64,000 nt of DNA from NCBI GenBank assembly GCA_015063805.1, contig SVTK01000011.1:1-64000 (forward strand), written 5' to 3'. The position numbers and the translations under genes are program-made. The notes beneath the pieces were generated by a model. That model searched no databases, was not told where the DNA came from, and saw only the letters and a list, made by a program, of their open reading frames with translations. Positions 17,245-24,871 of this stretch are shown one piece after another. The first letter of the stretch is position 1. Each line of letters begins with the position of its first letter. The stretch is from Oscillospiraceae bacterium (GTDB lineage Bacteria > Bacillota > Clostridia > Oscillospirales > CAG-272).

Positions 17245-17787
17245 TCAGCGGCTGACGGGGGTCACCACAGTAGCGGCGCTGTTGTAGTACTTGCAGATCT
17301 TGAGCAAGTGCGTGGTAGCTTCAAAGTAGAGCACACAGGTCTTTTTGTCTTCTTCCCACATGGCGTAATAAAGGTCCCGCGCATCCATGGAGGAAGCAGC
17401 ACAGTACACCTTCTCGGGAGCATAGCGCTTGATTTCAGCCTCCCCGGCCTCATCCAAAGGTGCGATCTTCCGCATCCGGGAAAACTCCACCTCGAGCTGA
17501 GGACGGCGAGTGCGGTTGCCGTACACAATGGTGAAACGCAGGGTGTTGGAAACGGTGGTCAGCTCGTAGTCGGGACGGGTGTACCGCCAGGTGAAAAAGA
17601 TCAGCATCCAGAGAAAAATCGGAGTAAGCGCGATCATGGGAAGAAAAAATTTGAACAGCGTAGTACCCAGGATGAAAAATCCAACCACAAAGAGAACGTA
17701 ACCCACTATCGCCAAAATGCGGTAGGCCATCCATTTCCCTGTCAGCTTTTGGGAAACCACAAATTCATAATTCTGCATATCTGCCAT
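17245..17787 (-). CDS. Two-helix membrane protein, DUF6106-like
   Basis: A 180-aa protein. The start at 17787 follows AAAGGAAG at 8 bp; an in-frame ATG at 17808 has no ribosome site. Two adjacent hydrophobic helices (about residues 24-62) are followed by a roughly 110-aa cytoplasmic domain with a basic patch (GNRTRRPQLEVEFSRMRKI). The gene resembles short conserved Clostridia proteins annotated DUF6106; no biochemical function is known. It is the first gene of the operon that includes alr. Confidence 0.65.
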   Translation of the reverse strand: MADMQNYEFVVSQKLTGKWMAYRILAIVGYVLFVVGFFILGTTLFKFFLPMIALTPIFLWMLIFFTWRYTRPDYELTTVSNTLRFTIVYGNRTRRPQLEVEFSRMRKIAPLDEAGEAEIKRYAPEKVYCAASSMDARDLYYAMWEEDKKTCVLYFEATTHLLKICKYYNSAATVVTPVSR

Positions 17788-17823
17788 AACACGTACTTCC
17801 TTTCGCATGGTATAGATATTGGT

Positions 17824-17852
17824 ATTATATCATATTCTGATGAACATTTCAA
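17824..17852 (-). promoter_or_regulatory. Promoter of the 17787-11707 operon
   Basis: On the minus strand: TTGAAA, 17 bp, TATAAT, about 37 bp before the first start codon. Confidence 0.8.
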
Positions 17853-17924
17853 CACAAAACGGCAAAAACGTAATTTTCTATCTTCTGTTTTTATCCTCAT
17901 CGCAGGCAAATTCCCCCCTTCCCC

Positions 17925-17953
17925 TTGACAATTCTACGAAAATGTGATAAACT
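17925..17953 (+). promoter_or_regulatory. Promoter of tRNA-Ser
   Basis: TTGACA, 17 bp, TAAACT with an extended TGn; 33 bp before the tRNA. Confidence 0.75.
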
Positions 17954-17985
17954 GAATAGGCTTTTGAGAAACAGTTCCCCACCAC

Positions 17986-18074
17986 GGAGGGTTATCGAAG
18001 TGGTCATAACGAGGCGGTCTTGAAAACCGTTTGGGCGCAAGCCCACGTGGGTTCGAATCCCACACCCTCCGCCA
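17986..18074 (+). tRNA. tRNA-Ser (anticodon UGA)
   Basis: An 89-nt cloverleaf: acceptor GGAGGGT pairs with ACCCTCC, discriminator G, encoded CCA. The anticodon loop CTTGAAAA gives TGA. A long variable arm (TTGGGCGCAAGCCCA) and T arm GGTTCGAATCC are present, as expected for a class II serine tRNA. Confidence 0.95.
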
Positions 18075-18076
18075 TA

Positions 18077-18168
18077 TGAAAACACCATTGAAATCTGAAC
18101 TCCTAAGTTCGGACTCAATGGTGTTTTTGTTATAAAACCCAGTATTTATGCGGCTTTTCGAGGTCGCA
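18077..18168 (+). repeat. 92-bp direct repeat, left copy (tRNA-Ser side)
   Basis: Aligns without gaps to 19900-19991 with 86 of 92 positions identical. It contains a transcription terminator hairpin (18081-18128: AACACCATTGA / TCAATGGTGTT plus T tract) and a shared tail ending CGAGGTCGCA. The two copies bracket the arsR-DUF5714-arsC module. Confidence 0.9.
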
Positions 18169-18336
18169 TTTTCTTTTTACCACTCGGAATCAGAATAGAA
18201 AAATCCAAATTTCACAATCAAAAACAATCCTTTTCGAGCCCTGCAGTCTGTCTGCACATATCTTATAAACCCGCTAATTCCAAGGGATAATTCCTCTTCC
18301 TTATGTGCGGGATTTTGTACTGCAGGTACAACAGCT

Positions 18337-18384
18337 AAAATATTAGGCGGTGATGCAACTTTTAGCATTACCGCCTAATATTTT
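18337..18384 (-). terminator. Terminator after arsC
   Basis: A 15-bp stem (AAAATATTAGGCGGT / ACCGCCTAATATTTT) overlaps the arsC stop codon. Nt 18169-18336 contain no gene that I can support. Confidence 0.8.
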
Positions 18385-18760
18385 ACAAGAGCTTGATTAT
18401 AGTTTCGATTCTTTTAATTACTTCAACAAACATCTCATCACTCTGTCCCGTCGGATCGGGTAATCTCCAATTATCATCAAAAGCTCTATCCATGAAAGGA
18501 CAGCCGACATCGCATCCCATAGAGATAGCTATATCGGGTGACGGAATCTTGTCAAATGTCTTGCTGAACTGTGTATGCTCCATATCAATGCCGTAGAGCT
18601 GTTTCATCAGCCGTACTGCATCTTGGTTGATCTGCGGCTTTGTTTCTGTTCCCGCTGAGTAAAAGTCAAATTCGTCACCTCGCAGATATTTACCGAGAGC
18701 TTCTGCAATCTGACTGCGGCAGGAATTGTGGACGCAGATAAAGGCTATTTTCTTTTTCAT
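18383..18760 (-). CDS. arsC: Arsenate reductase / low-molecular-weight phosphatase family (ArsC type)
   Basis: Reduces arsenate to arsenite in thioredoxin-coupled enzymes of this family. The 125-aa protein has the N-terminal P-loop C9-V-H-N-S-C-R15 (C-x5-R), and C83 and C87 in MGCDVGCP match the two resolving cysteines of pI258-type ArsC, although closer together than usual. Asp in LPDPTG is the general acid. It overlaps the DUF5714 gene by 4 bp and ends a three-gene operon under an ArsR regulator. The DNA is AT-richer than the flanking chromosome. A tyrosine-phosphatase role is the alternative. Confidence 0.85.
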   Translation of the reverse strand: MKKKIAFICVHNSCRSQIAEALGKYLRGDEFDFYSAGTETKPQINQDAVRLMKQLYGIDMEHTQFSKTFDKIPSPDIAISMGCDVGCPFMDRAFDDNWRLPDPTGQSDEMFVEVIKRIETIIKLL

Positions 18761-19452
18761 TTAAACGGACACCTCGTACCAATACACTGATTATTTTGAG
18801 CAGAGTGAATACACTTGATTTTGCCAAGTTCCATTTCCACGCCGAGATATGCTTTGACAAACTCCACCGCCTTAATAATGGATATATAAGAATTACGTTT
18901 ACAACAACGAGGTCCGCCGGCAGATGCGATTGCACCCAAAGCTCCTGCTGTCATATAGTTTGAAAGCTGCCATTCTTTTACGGCAAGCGGAGTCGAGCCG
19001 GTCACGATGGACACAAACATTCCCGCGCTCACCCCTGCACCGCAAGCTCCCCAAAAACCGCAAGCACCGCCGGGTACTTTTTTGCCCCGTGCCTGCATTT
19101 CTGATAGGGCTTTGGGTAAATCGATTTTGCCGCCGGCATTTTTATAGGCAGTTAGCAGCGCCGAGCCTACCATAACGTGATGCTCGGGACCGTGCATATG
19201 ACAAAACGGTAGAGCCATCATCTTTTGTATAATTTCAATCGGATTTTTCGACTTTTCCGAAAGGCACAGGCCGATGATGCTGTCCATTCCTCCAGTGTGG
19301 CATTCGTTGCACACGTAATGACCGCTTTGGCATACGGTGTTGCTGTTTTCTTTTTTATTGCAGATGGCACATTCCATCGGCTGTTCGGTTTCCAAATATT
19401 TAAGCGGCGCACCGCAAATCAAACATTCATCTTTCATACTCGTATCATTCAT
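18757..19452 (-). CDS. DUF5714 protein, Cys-rich, in the ars operon
   Basis: A roughly 231-aa protein with a zinc-ribbon-like N-terminus (CLICGAP, CAICNKK, CQSGHYVCNECH) and a Gly/Cys-rich core (GGACGFWGACGAGVSAGMF), plus CC and CIGTRCPF near the C-terminus. These match the DUF5714 family, whose biochemical function is unknown. The cysteine density suggests metal or Fe-S binding. The start is uncertain: ATG codons at 19473, 19452 and 19437 are in frame, with AAGGATGA placed between them. It overlaps arsR and arsC, so the three are translationally coupled. Its position suggests a metalloid- or redox-related role. Confidence 0.75.
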   Translation of the reverse strand: MNDTSMKDECLICGAPLKYLETEQPMECAICNKKENSNTVCQSGHYVCNECHTGGMDSIIGLCLSEKSKNPIEIIQKMMALPFCHMHGPEHHVMVGSALLTAYKNAGGKIDLPKALSEMQARGKKVPGGACGFWGACGAGVSAGMFVSIVTGSTPLAVKEWQLSNYMTAGALGAIASAGGPRCCKRNSYISIIKAVEFVKAYLGVEMELGKIKCIHSAQNNQCIGTRCPFK

Positions 19453-19747
19453 CCTTTTTCTTTTGACATCCACGATCGACGGAAGTCAGCTCCCTTAGCA
19501 AGTCCTTTGCAATCTTCGCTCCATCGCCTGAAATGGAGTAGTGCATCCATTTACCTTCCTTGCGACCAACTACAATACCGGAGTCACAAAGGATCCTCAT
19601 ATGGTGGGAAAGCGTTGGTTGGGTAACATTGAGTTCCTCAAGCATTTTGCAAGCGCACTTTTCACCGCTTCGGAGCATCTTCAAAATACGAATACGGTTT
19701 TCATCGCAAAAGGCTTTGAAGATTAATGACGTTTTTCTTTCGTCCAC
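19445..19747 (-). CDS. arsR: ArsR/SmtB-family metalloregulatory repressor
   Basis: A roughly 100-aa winged-helix repressor: FKAFCDENRIRILKMLRSGEK, recognition helix TQPTLSHHMRIL and wing RKEGKWMHYSI. Cys31-x-Cys33 in EKCACKML matches the alpha-3 ELCVC arsenite/metal site of ArsR proteins. GTG at 19747 is preferred because AGGAGG lies 8 bp upstream; GTG at 19756 overlaps that site. It should repress its own operon (with DUF5714 and arsC) and release DNA on binding As(III) or another thiophilic ion. Confidence 0.9.
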   Translation of the reverse strand: MDERKTSLIFKAFCDENRIRILKMLRSGEKCACKMLEELNVTQPTLSHHMRILCDSGIVVGRKEGKWMHYSISGDGAKIAKDLLRELTSVDRGCQKKKDE

Positions 19748-19761
19748 TCGAAACACCTCCT

Positions 19762-19811
19762 ATAGATGTTTATCTATATATGATTATATACAACGCATAG
19801 ATGTTTGTCAA
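19762..19811 (-). promoter_or_regulatory. Consensus ars promoter with ArsR operators
   Basis: On the minus strand, TTGACA (19806-19811), 17 bp, TATAAT (19783-19788) is a perfect sigma-A promoter. The inverted repeat ATAGAT-GTTT-ATCTAT (19762-19777) covers the start site, and a second ATAGATGTTTG copy (19798-19808) overlaps the -35, as expected of ArsR operators. Confidence 0.85.
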
Positions 19812-19899
19812 TAGGAAACGATGAATTTTTACAGTAATGTCATCTTTGAAGGGGAATACTAATTTTATGTAAAGGTTCAAATCCGATCACAAAAATCGC

Positions 19900-19991
19900 T
19901 GAAGACACCATTGAAATCTGAACCCCCAAGTTCGAACTCAATGGTGTTTTTATCATAAAACCCAGTATTTATGCGGCTTTTCGAGGTCGCA
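19900..19991 (+). repeat. 92-bp direct repeat, right copy
   Basis: Counterpart of 18077-18168, including the terminator hairpin. Immediately upstream, 19874-19884 reads GGTTCAAATCC, a T-arm-like sequence at almost the same offset as the T arm of tRNA-Ser in the left copy. This may be a degenerate tRNA 3' end. Confidence 0.9.
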
Positions 19992-20003
19992 CAATGTGCA
20001 GAC

Positions 20004-20048
20004 AAAAGAATATCCCCCCAAACCTTCGCTTAGGGGGGATATTCTTTT
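20004..20048. terminator. Bidirectional terminator hairpin
   Basis: A 16-bp stem (AAAAGAATATCCCCCC / GGGGGGATATTCTTTT) with T tracts in both directions. It ends the minus-strand transcript from 22384. Confidence 0.85.
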
Positions 20049-20067
20049 ATATGGGTTCCGATGCTGG

Positions 20068-20154
20068 TTAAACGGTCAGTTCATCAAATCCCTGCAGACG
20101 ATCGAAGATTTTTCGGTACAACTGATCGACATGATCAATCTTCTCTCCATCCAT
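20068..20154 (-). CDS. Possible small protein or gene remnant downstream of the PfkB gene
   Basis: A 28-aa frame begins MDGEKIDHVDQLYRKIF and ends GFDELTV before a stop. The frame is open further upstream (ADLICSN) to a stop just inside the PfkB gene end. The residue pattern looks protein-like but I recognise no family. It may be the C-terminal remainder of a lost gene whose terminator (20004-20048) survives. No ribosome site is evident. Confidence 0.3.
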   Translation of the reverse strand: MDGEKIDHVDQLYRKIFDRLQGFDELTV

Positions 20155-20182
20155 GAGATTGGAGCAAATCAAATCCGCACCG

Positions 20183-21118
20183 TCAATCTACCTTCTTCAC
20201 ATCAATCTGCTCCAACAGCGCATCGATATCTGCTTTTTCCGGCGGCCGTGTGCCTTCGGCCATACAGGCGGCGCTGCCGTAGCTGACGGCGCGCTTGAGC
20301 ATTTCGGCCGGGGTACACCCCTCTTTGGCGGCAGCAATGAAGCCGCCGATGGCGCTGTCCCCTGCGCCGATGGTGGATTTCACCTCAATTTTGGGAGCGC
20401 TTGCCGTGTAGCAAGCGCCGTCCTCGGCAGCCAGCACAGCACCGGCTCCTCCAAGGCTGATCATCACGTTATCGGCGCAGGACTGCCTAAGCGCCAACGC
20501 CGCAGGCACTGCGCTGTCCAGATCGGTCACCTGCATGGACGAATACATGGCAATCTCCTCCTCGTTGGGCTTGATCAGCCACGGGCGGACGGCGGCAATA
20601 TCCTCCAGGGAGAAGGATCTGGAGTCGATCACAATCTTTGCGCCGGCGGCCTTAAGTCTGCACAGGAATGCCCGGGCATCGGCAGCAGTGATCCCTCCGG
20701 GCAGGCTGCCCGTGAAGGTAACCACCGTGCTGTCATCAATCTGCGGGGCAAGCAGCGCTTCCACCTTCTCCAGCAGTGCACGGTCAGCGCCAAATCCCCG
20801 GAAGCTGATCCGCGTCTCGGGGGCATTGTCGGTGTGCAGGGTGATATTTTCCCGGATCCGGCCCGGCACGGCGAGGGTGATGTGGGAAATCCCATCAGCG
20901 GCAAGGGCGCGCTTGAAGGTATCGCCGTTCTCCTCCCCCAGCACCACCAGGGCGGTATTCTCCACGCCGCACGCCACCAGCGCACGGGAAATATTGACTC
21001 CTTTTCCGCCAGCCTCCAGGGCAGTAATCTCGGCCAGGTTTTCATGGCAGGGGGCAAACGCCGGGGTATGGCAATGCAGATCAAAGGCGGGATTGAGGGT
21101 AAGGGTAATGATCTTCAT
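20183..21118 (-). CDS. PfkB-family sugar kinase, 1-phosphofructokinase/LacC-like
   Basis: A 311-aa ribokinase-fold kinase that phosphorylates a sugar phosphate with ATP. The N-terminus ITLTLNPAFDLHCHT and AGGKGVNISRAL are typical of FruK, tagatose-6-phosphate kinase and Pfk2; the catalytic base lies in STIGAGDSAIGGF. GAGGGTGAACC precedes the start, 9 bp after the 21128 dehydrogenase stop, so they form an operon. Together with that dehydrogenase it probably feeds a ketose or hexitol phosphate into glycolysis. The exact substrate cannot be read from sequence. Confidence 0.88.
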   Translation of the reverse strand: MKIITLTLNPAFDLHCHTPAFAPCHENLAEITALEAGGKGVNISRALVACGVENTALVVLGEENGDTFKRALAADGISHITLAVPGRIRENITLHTDNAPETRISFRGFGADRALLEKVEALLAPQIDDSTVVTFTGSLPGGITAADARAFLCRLKAAGAKIVIDSRSFSLEDIAAVRPWLIKPNEEEIAMYSSMQVTDLDSAVPAALALRQSCADNVMISLGGAGAVLAAEDGACYTASAPKIEVKSTIGAGDSAIGGFIAAAKEGCTPAEMLKRAVSYGSAACMAEGTRPPEKADIDALLEQIDVKKVD

Positions 21119-21127
21119 GGTTCACCC

Positions 21128-22384
21128 TCACTGAATTCTCGGCGCGTGGGCAAGCAAATATTCCTCTGCCTCAGTGCACCACAGACCGCCATGGGCGGCT
21201 ACAATCTTCCCCAACTCAGCATAAAGGGGATCGGTCTTGCCCATCTCGGTCAGATCATCGATCGCCACCAGGGGGATATCCAGGGCGTTGTAGCAAACCT
21301 TCTTGGCGCCGTCGGGCTTTTCCATGGCAAAAATCGCCTCGGGAACCGCACGCAGGCCGAGAATGTGAGACACCAGGGGCGCGGTGTTCAGACTGCCATC
21401 TTCGATGAGGCGGATGGTTTCCACTGTATCCTCGGGAATACTTCCCGCAGTACCCACCACATGGATGCCGTCATAGTGCACGCGGTAGAGGTTCAGGGAA
21501 CCCTGCAGGTCGTGCACAGGGGGGCCTGCGAAGAAGTTTACACAGCCGTCCTCCCGGCAGATCTGCTCTGCCATGGTGAACAGCCCGGCCACGGGAACCA
21601 TGACAAACACATCGTCAAAGCCGCCCTCGGACAGGGCGATCAGCTCGGCGGCGGGGTCCGCCATGTCGGCGGTGTTCACATAAGTCAGCTTGCATCCCTT
21701 GGATGCGGCATATTCCACCGTGCATTTCTGCTCGGCATACGCCAGCCGCTCGGCATTGATATCGGTGACTACCACCTCGCTCACCCCGGCATAACCGATG
21801 GCCAGCAGAACTGCACCGATACCCATGGGGCCTGCGCCGCCAAGGATGGCCAGCTTTCCGCCGCGCTTGGCACCGTCGGTACGGGTGTAGGTGGAGTAAT
21901 CAGTGTGGTAGAAACCCTTGAAACCGCGCAGGATACAGCCAAGCGGCTCCACCAGTGCGCCCTCGAAATAATTCTCGCCGCGGTAGGGGACAACGCATCC
22001 CCGCTCCAGGGCAATGGGGGGAATAAGAGTATAAACGGTATTGCCGCCAAAGGTGGTGTAGGAATAGCCGGGGTCAAAGCCGCTCTCCAGCTTCAGGGCC
22101 GGCTGGATGACGATTCTCTGGCCGACCTGCCACTCGTTCTCCAGGCCCTCGCCCACCTCTACGATCTCGCCGCACATCTCGTGGCCGATGATCACGGGAT
22201 TATCCTCAATGCCGTTGGGAACACGCTTGTGCCGACTCCCCTGTTTGACGGCTTTATAAGTGGATGCGCACACAGAGTCGGCAACTACCCGCATCAGCAG
22301 CTCGCCCTTTCCCGGCCGGGGCAGGTCGATCTCGCTGATGCGAACATCCATCTCACCGTGCAATCTGACTGCTGTGGTTTTCAT
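21128..22384 (-). CDS. Zinc-type MDR dehydrogenase, L-sorbose-1-phosphate-reductase-like (copy 1)
   Basis: A 418-aa medium-chain dehydrogenase. A GroES-like N-terminus has CASTYKAVKQG and the zinc-ligand block GHEMCGEIVEVG; the Rossmann core is GGAGPMGIGAVLLA. The long insertions (GYSYTTFGGNTVYTLIPP and CVNFFAGPP) match the SorE group, which interconverts L-sorbose 1-phosphate and glucitol 6-phosphate with NAD(P)H. AAAGGAGAAC precedes the start. It is divergent from a DeoR regulator and co-transcribed with a PfkB kinase. A close paralogue lies at 52828. Confidence 0.82.
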   Translation of the reverse strand: MKTTAVRLHGEMDVRISEIDLPRPGKGELLMRVVADSVCASTYKAVKQGSRHKRVPNGIEDNPVIIGHEMCGEIVEVGEGLENEWQVGQRIVIQPALKLESGFDPGYSYTTFGGNTVYTLIPPIALERGCVVPYRGENYFEGALVEPLGCILRGFKGFYHTDYSTYTRTDGAKRGGKLAILGGAGPMGIGAVLLAIGYAGVSEVVVTDINAERLAYAEQKCTVEYAASKGCKLTYVNTADMADPAAELIALSEGGFDDVFVMVPVAGLFTMAEQICREDGCVNFFAGPPVHDLQGSLNLYRVHYDGIHVVGTAGSIPEDTVETIRLIEDGSLNTAPLVSHILGLRAVPEAIFAMEKPDGAKKVCYNALDIPLVAIDDLTEMGKTDPLYAELGKIVAAHGGLWCTEAEEYLLAHAPRIQ

Positions 22385-22411
22385 CTTTGTTCTCCTTTTC
22401 TCAATGAATGA

Positions 22412-22440
22412 TTGACAAACAAAACAATATATATTATAAT
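22412..22440 (+). promoter_or_regulatory. Consensus promoter of the DeoR gene in a divergent control region
   Basis: Perfect TTGACA, 17 bp, TATAAT. The intergenic region 22385-22554 also has a minus-strand TTGACT (22462-22467) facing the dehydrogenase, and repeated octamers ATAATCAT (22490-22497, 22511-22518) and ATTATCAT (22521-22528) that could be DeoR operators. Confidence 0.8.
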
Positions 22441-22554
22441 CTAATCACAAATTGATCAAAAAGTCAACGTTTTTTGCGTTTTTTGAAAAATAATCATTTT
22501 TCGTGCAGGAATAATCATCAATTATCATATCAAATCACCGAGGAGGGAATGCAT

Positions 22555-23322
22555 ATGCTAATCCGCGAACGGCAGCGCAGAATCATCGAAGAGCTGAAAC
22601 GCGATCCCGACATTGGGGTCAAGGTGCTGGCTGCAAAGCTGTACGTCAGTGAACCCACCATCCGGCGTGATCTCACCGCACTGCATAACCGGGGCATCAT
22701 CACCAAAATGTACGGCGGCGCCATGCTGAATCTGTCCACCGCCTTCTCCGAGACCCCCTTTTCTCTGCGTGTTGCCGAAAAGAGCGACACCAAGCTGGAG
22801 ATCGCCCGCCGCGCTGCCGCCCGGATCGAGGACGGTATGACCGTCATGCTGGACGGCTCCACCAGCGCCTACCACCTGGTACCTCATTTAGCGCAACACA
22901 AAAATCTGACCGTCATCACCAGCGGTGCCAAAACGGCGGTGATGCTGGCTGAAGCAAACATCAGAACCTTCTGCACCGGCGGACAGATGATCATTCACTC
23001 CTACTCCTATGTGGGAGAACAGGCAGAAGCTTTTGTGCGGAACTTCAATGCGGATATTCTGTTTTTCTCCTGCCGGGGGCTGGATCTTGATGGCCGCATG
23101 ACCGACAACGCCATTGAAGAAGCCAATCTGCGCAAAGTGATGTTCACCTGCGCGGCACAAAAGGTTCTGCTCTGCGACAGCGGTAAAATCGGGAAGTGCT
23201 GTCTCTACAACATGGGCACCGTCAGCGAAATTGATGCTATCGTCTCCGATGCCGCACTTCCGTTTTCTATTATGGAAAATCTCAACAAAACTGAGGGGAC
23301 ACACCTTCCCTCTCCCCGGTAA
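22555..23322 (+). CDS. DeoR-family sugar-phosphate-responsive repressor
   Basis: A 255-aa regulator with an N-terminal DeoR winged helix (RQRRIIEELKRD...VSEPTIRRDLTALHNRGIITKMYGGA, in pieces) and a C-terminal sugar-phosphate sensor domain (MTVMLDGSTSAYHL, VITSGAKTAVMLAE, FFSCRGLD). The start at 22555 follows GAGGAGGG at 8 bp; the open frame upstream has no ribosome site. Divergent arrangement with the SorE-like/PfkB operon strongly suggests it controls those genes, released by a phosphorylated ketose or hexitol. Confidence 0.9.
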   Translation: MLIRERQRRIIEELKRDPDIGVKVLAAKLYVSEPTIRRDLTALHNRGIITKMYGGAMLNLSTAFSETPFSLRVAEKSDTKLEIARRAAARIEDGMTVMLDGSTSAYHLVPHLAQHKNLTVITSGAKTAVMLAEANIRTFCTGGQMIIHSYSYVGEQAEAFVRNFNADILFFSCRGLDLDGRMTDNAIEEANLRKVMFTCAAQKVLLCDSGKIGKCCLYNMGTVSEIDAIVSDAALPFSIMENLNKTEGTHLPSPR

Positions 23323-23368
23323 AAACACGCAAATTTATCAACTAAAGACGCAAAAATGCCCCAAGCCG

Positions 23369-23397
23369 TTGACAAAGAAAAAAAGCAGAGGTATAAT
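23369..23397 (+). promoter_or_regulatory. Consensus promoter of the glycerol-1-phosphate dehydrogenase gene
   Basis: Perfect TTGACA, 17 bp, TATAAT; the ribosome site GAGGAGAAGG lies just before the 23460 start. Confidence 0.88.
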
Positions 23398-23459
23398 AAT
23401 TGTGTATGCGGCAAGCACACCGCCGTCCATGTAATTCCAAAAAGAGGAGAAGGGTATTT

Positions 23460-24740
23460 ATGGATCTCAACAAAATTTTAGCCGATATGAAAGATTGCCC
23501 CTGCGGCAAGGTACATACGTTTGCCACCAAGCTGGTGGACATCAGCTCCGGGCTGACTGCGCGCACCGGTAAGATTCTGTCCGACGCGGGTTTCCCCAAG
23601 AATATTCTCATGGTTACCGATGAAAATGCCCTGGCTGCCTCGACGGGTCTGCTGGAGAGCCTCACCGATGCCGGCTTCTCCCTCAAGAAGCTGATCTACC
23701 CCGACATGAAGTATGCCCGCATGGAATCGGTCAACGAAGTTGTTGCCCTCTGCCATGATGTGGACGGCGTGCTGTCGGTGGGCACCGGCTCCATCAACGA
23801 TATCTGCCGTGTGGCTTCCTTCCGGGCCGGCAAGCGTTTCGCCATCTTCGCCACCGCTCCCTCCATGGACGGCTTTGCTTCCGACTCCGCCCCCATCATC
23901 GAGAACAACTTCAAGAACAGCATCTTTGTTGAACAGCCCGAGATCATTCTCGCCGATACCAAGATCCTGGCCGCCGCTCCTGTGGAGCTGAAGGCTGCCG
24001 GCTTTGGCGACATCATTGCCAAGTACATCGGTATCCTGGATTGGAAGATCTCCAACATCCTCATCGGAGAGTACTACTGCGACGCCATCGCCGATCTCAC
24101 CCTGAAGGCTGTGGAGAAGGTCGTGGCCATGGGCGAGCACGTCACCGATGCCAACGAGGAAGCTGCAGGTTCCATCATGGAAGCCCTGATCTTCACCGGT
24201 CTTGCCATGAAGCTGGCCGGCACCTCCCGCCCCGCCTCGGGTGCTGAGCACGTGGTCTCCCACTTCTGGGAGTGCAACAAGCTCCTGCAGGGGATCTGGC
24301 CCGAGTTCCACGGCAAGAAGGTGGGCGTTGCCACCGTGCTCATCAACCGCATCTACCGCAACATTGCCGAGCGTGTTACCGAAATCGATCCCATTCCCGA
24401 TCCTACCGACTGGGACGAGGTCAAGGCCGTCTTCGGCGAGAAGATGGTGGACGAGATGATGAAGGTCAACACCCCCACCATCACCGACAAGGTCGATCCC
24501 GCCCGCCTCAAGGAGAAGTGGCCCGAGATCCGTCAGCTGATCCTCTCCCTCCTCCCCACCGACGAGGATATGGTGCGCATGATGAAGACCGCCGGTGCCG
24601 CCATCGAGCCCGCCGAGGTTCACGTGGACGAAAAGATGCTGGAGCTCGGCCTCCGCTACCACAGCTATATGCGCTACCGCGTTCTGCTCACTCGCCTGAT
24701 GGGCATGATGCAGATCAATATTATGGATTATCTCCACTGA
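23460..24740 (+). CDS. sn-Glycerol-1-phosphate dehydrogenase-like, AraM/EgsA family
   Basis: A 426-aa Fe-ADH-superfamily enzyme that in this family reduces dihydroxyacetone phosphate to sn-glycerol 1-phosphate with NAD(P)H. Family marks are GVLSVGTGSINDICRVAS, ATAPSMDGFASDSAPI and the metal-ligand histidines in the GAEHVVSHFWE block. The start at 23460 is set by GAGGAGAAGG; the frame is open upstream. It has its own promoter and terminator. AraM in Bacillus lies in the arabinose operon, and here the gene follows a DeoR regulator, so a carbohydrate role is likely. Archaeal-type lipid synthesis is not supported by any neighbour. Confidence 0.85.
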   Translation: MDLNKILADMKDCPCGKVHTFATKLVDISSGLTARTGKILSDAGFPKNILMVTDENALAASTGLLESLTDAGFSLKKLIYPDMKYARMESVNEVVALCHDVDGVLSVGTGSINDICRVASFRAGKRFAIFATAPSMDGFASDSAPIIENNFKNSIFVEQPEIILADTKILAAAPVELKAAGFGDIIAKYIGILDWKISNILIGEYYCDAIADLTLKAVEKVVAMGEHVTDANEEAAGSIMEALIFTGLAMKLAGTSRPASGAEHVVSHFWECNKLLQGIWPEFHGKKVGVATVLINRIYRNIAERVTEIDPIPDPTDWDEVKAVFGEKMVDEMMKVNTPTITDKVDPARLKEKWPEIRQLILSLLPTDEDMVRMMKTAGAAIEPAEVHVDEKMLELGLRYHSYMRYRVLLTRLMGMMQINIMDYLH

Positions 24741-24746
24741 TCGTTC

Positions 24747-24787
24747 GGTGTGGGTGCCGCGGAAACCACGGCACCCACACCTTTTTT
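24747..24787 (+). terminator. Terminator after the glycerol-1-phosphate dehydrogenase gene
   Basis: A 13-bp stem (24747-24759 / 24769-24781) followed by six T. Confidence 0.9.
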
Positions 24788-24825
24788 CTTTTCTGCCAAA
24801 AATTCACAGGCAGTTCATAAAGCTT

Positions 24826-24834
24826 TGGTATACT
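24826..24834 (+). promoter_or_regulatory. Extended -10 promoter of the MBOAT-DHHW pair
   Basis: TGG-TATACT with no convincing -35 at 17 bp; AAAGGG lies 6 bp before the start codon. Confidence 0.55.
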
Positions 24835-24871
24835 AAGGAAAATCTATGTTCATTTTTCGAAAGGGTCAACT

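Noticed and set aside
18077-19991. Prophage or insertion sequence
   Set aside because: No integrase, transposase or terminal inverted repeats; only direct repeats and three cargo genes.
20153-22411. 752-codon plus-strand frame over the PfkB and MDR genes
   Set aside because: Antisense shadow of two clear enzymes; it runs into the divergent promoter region.
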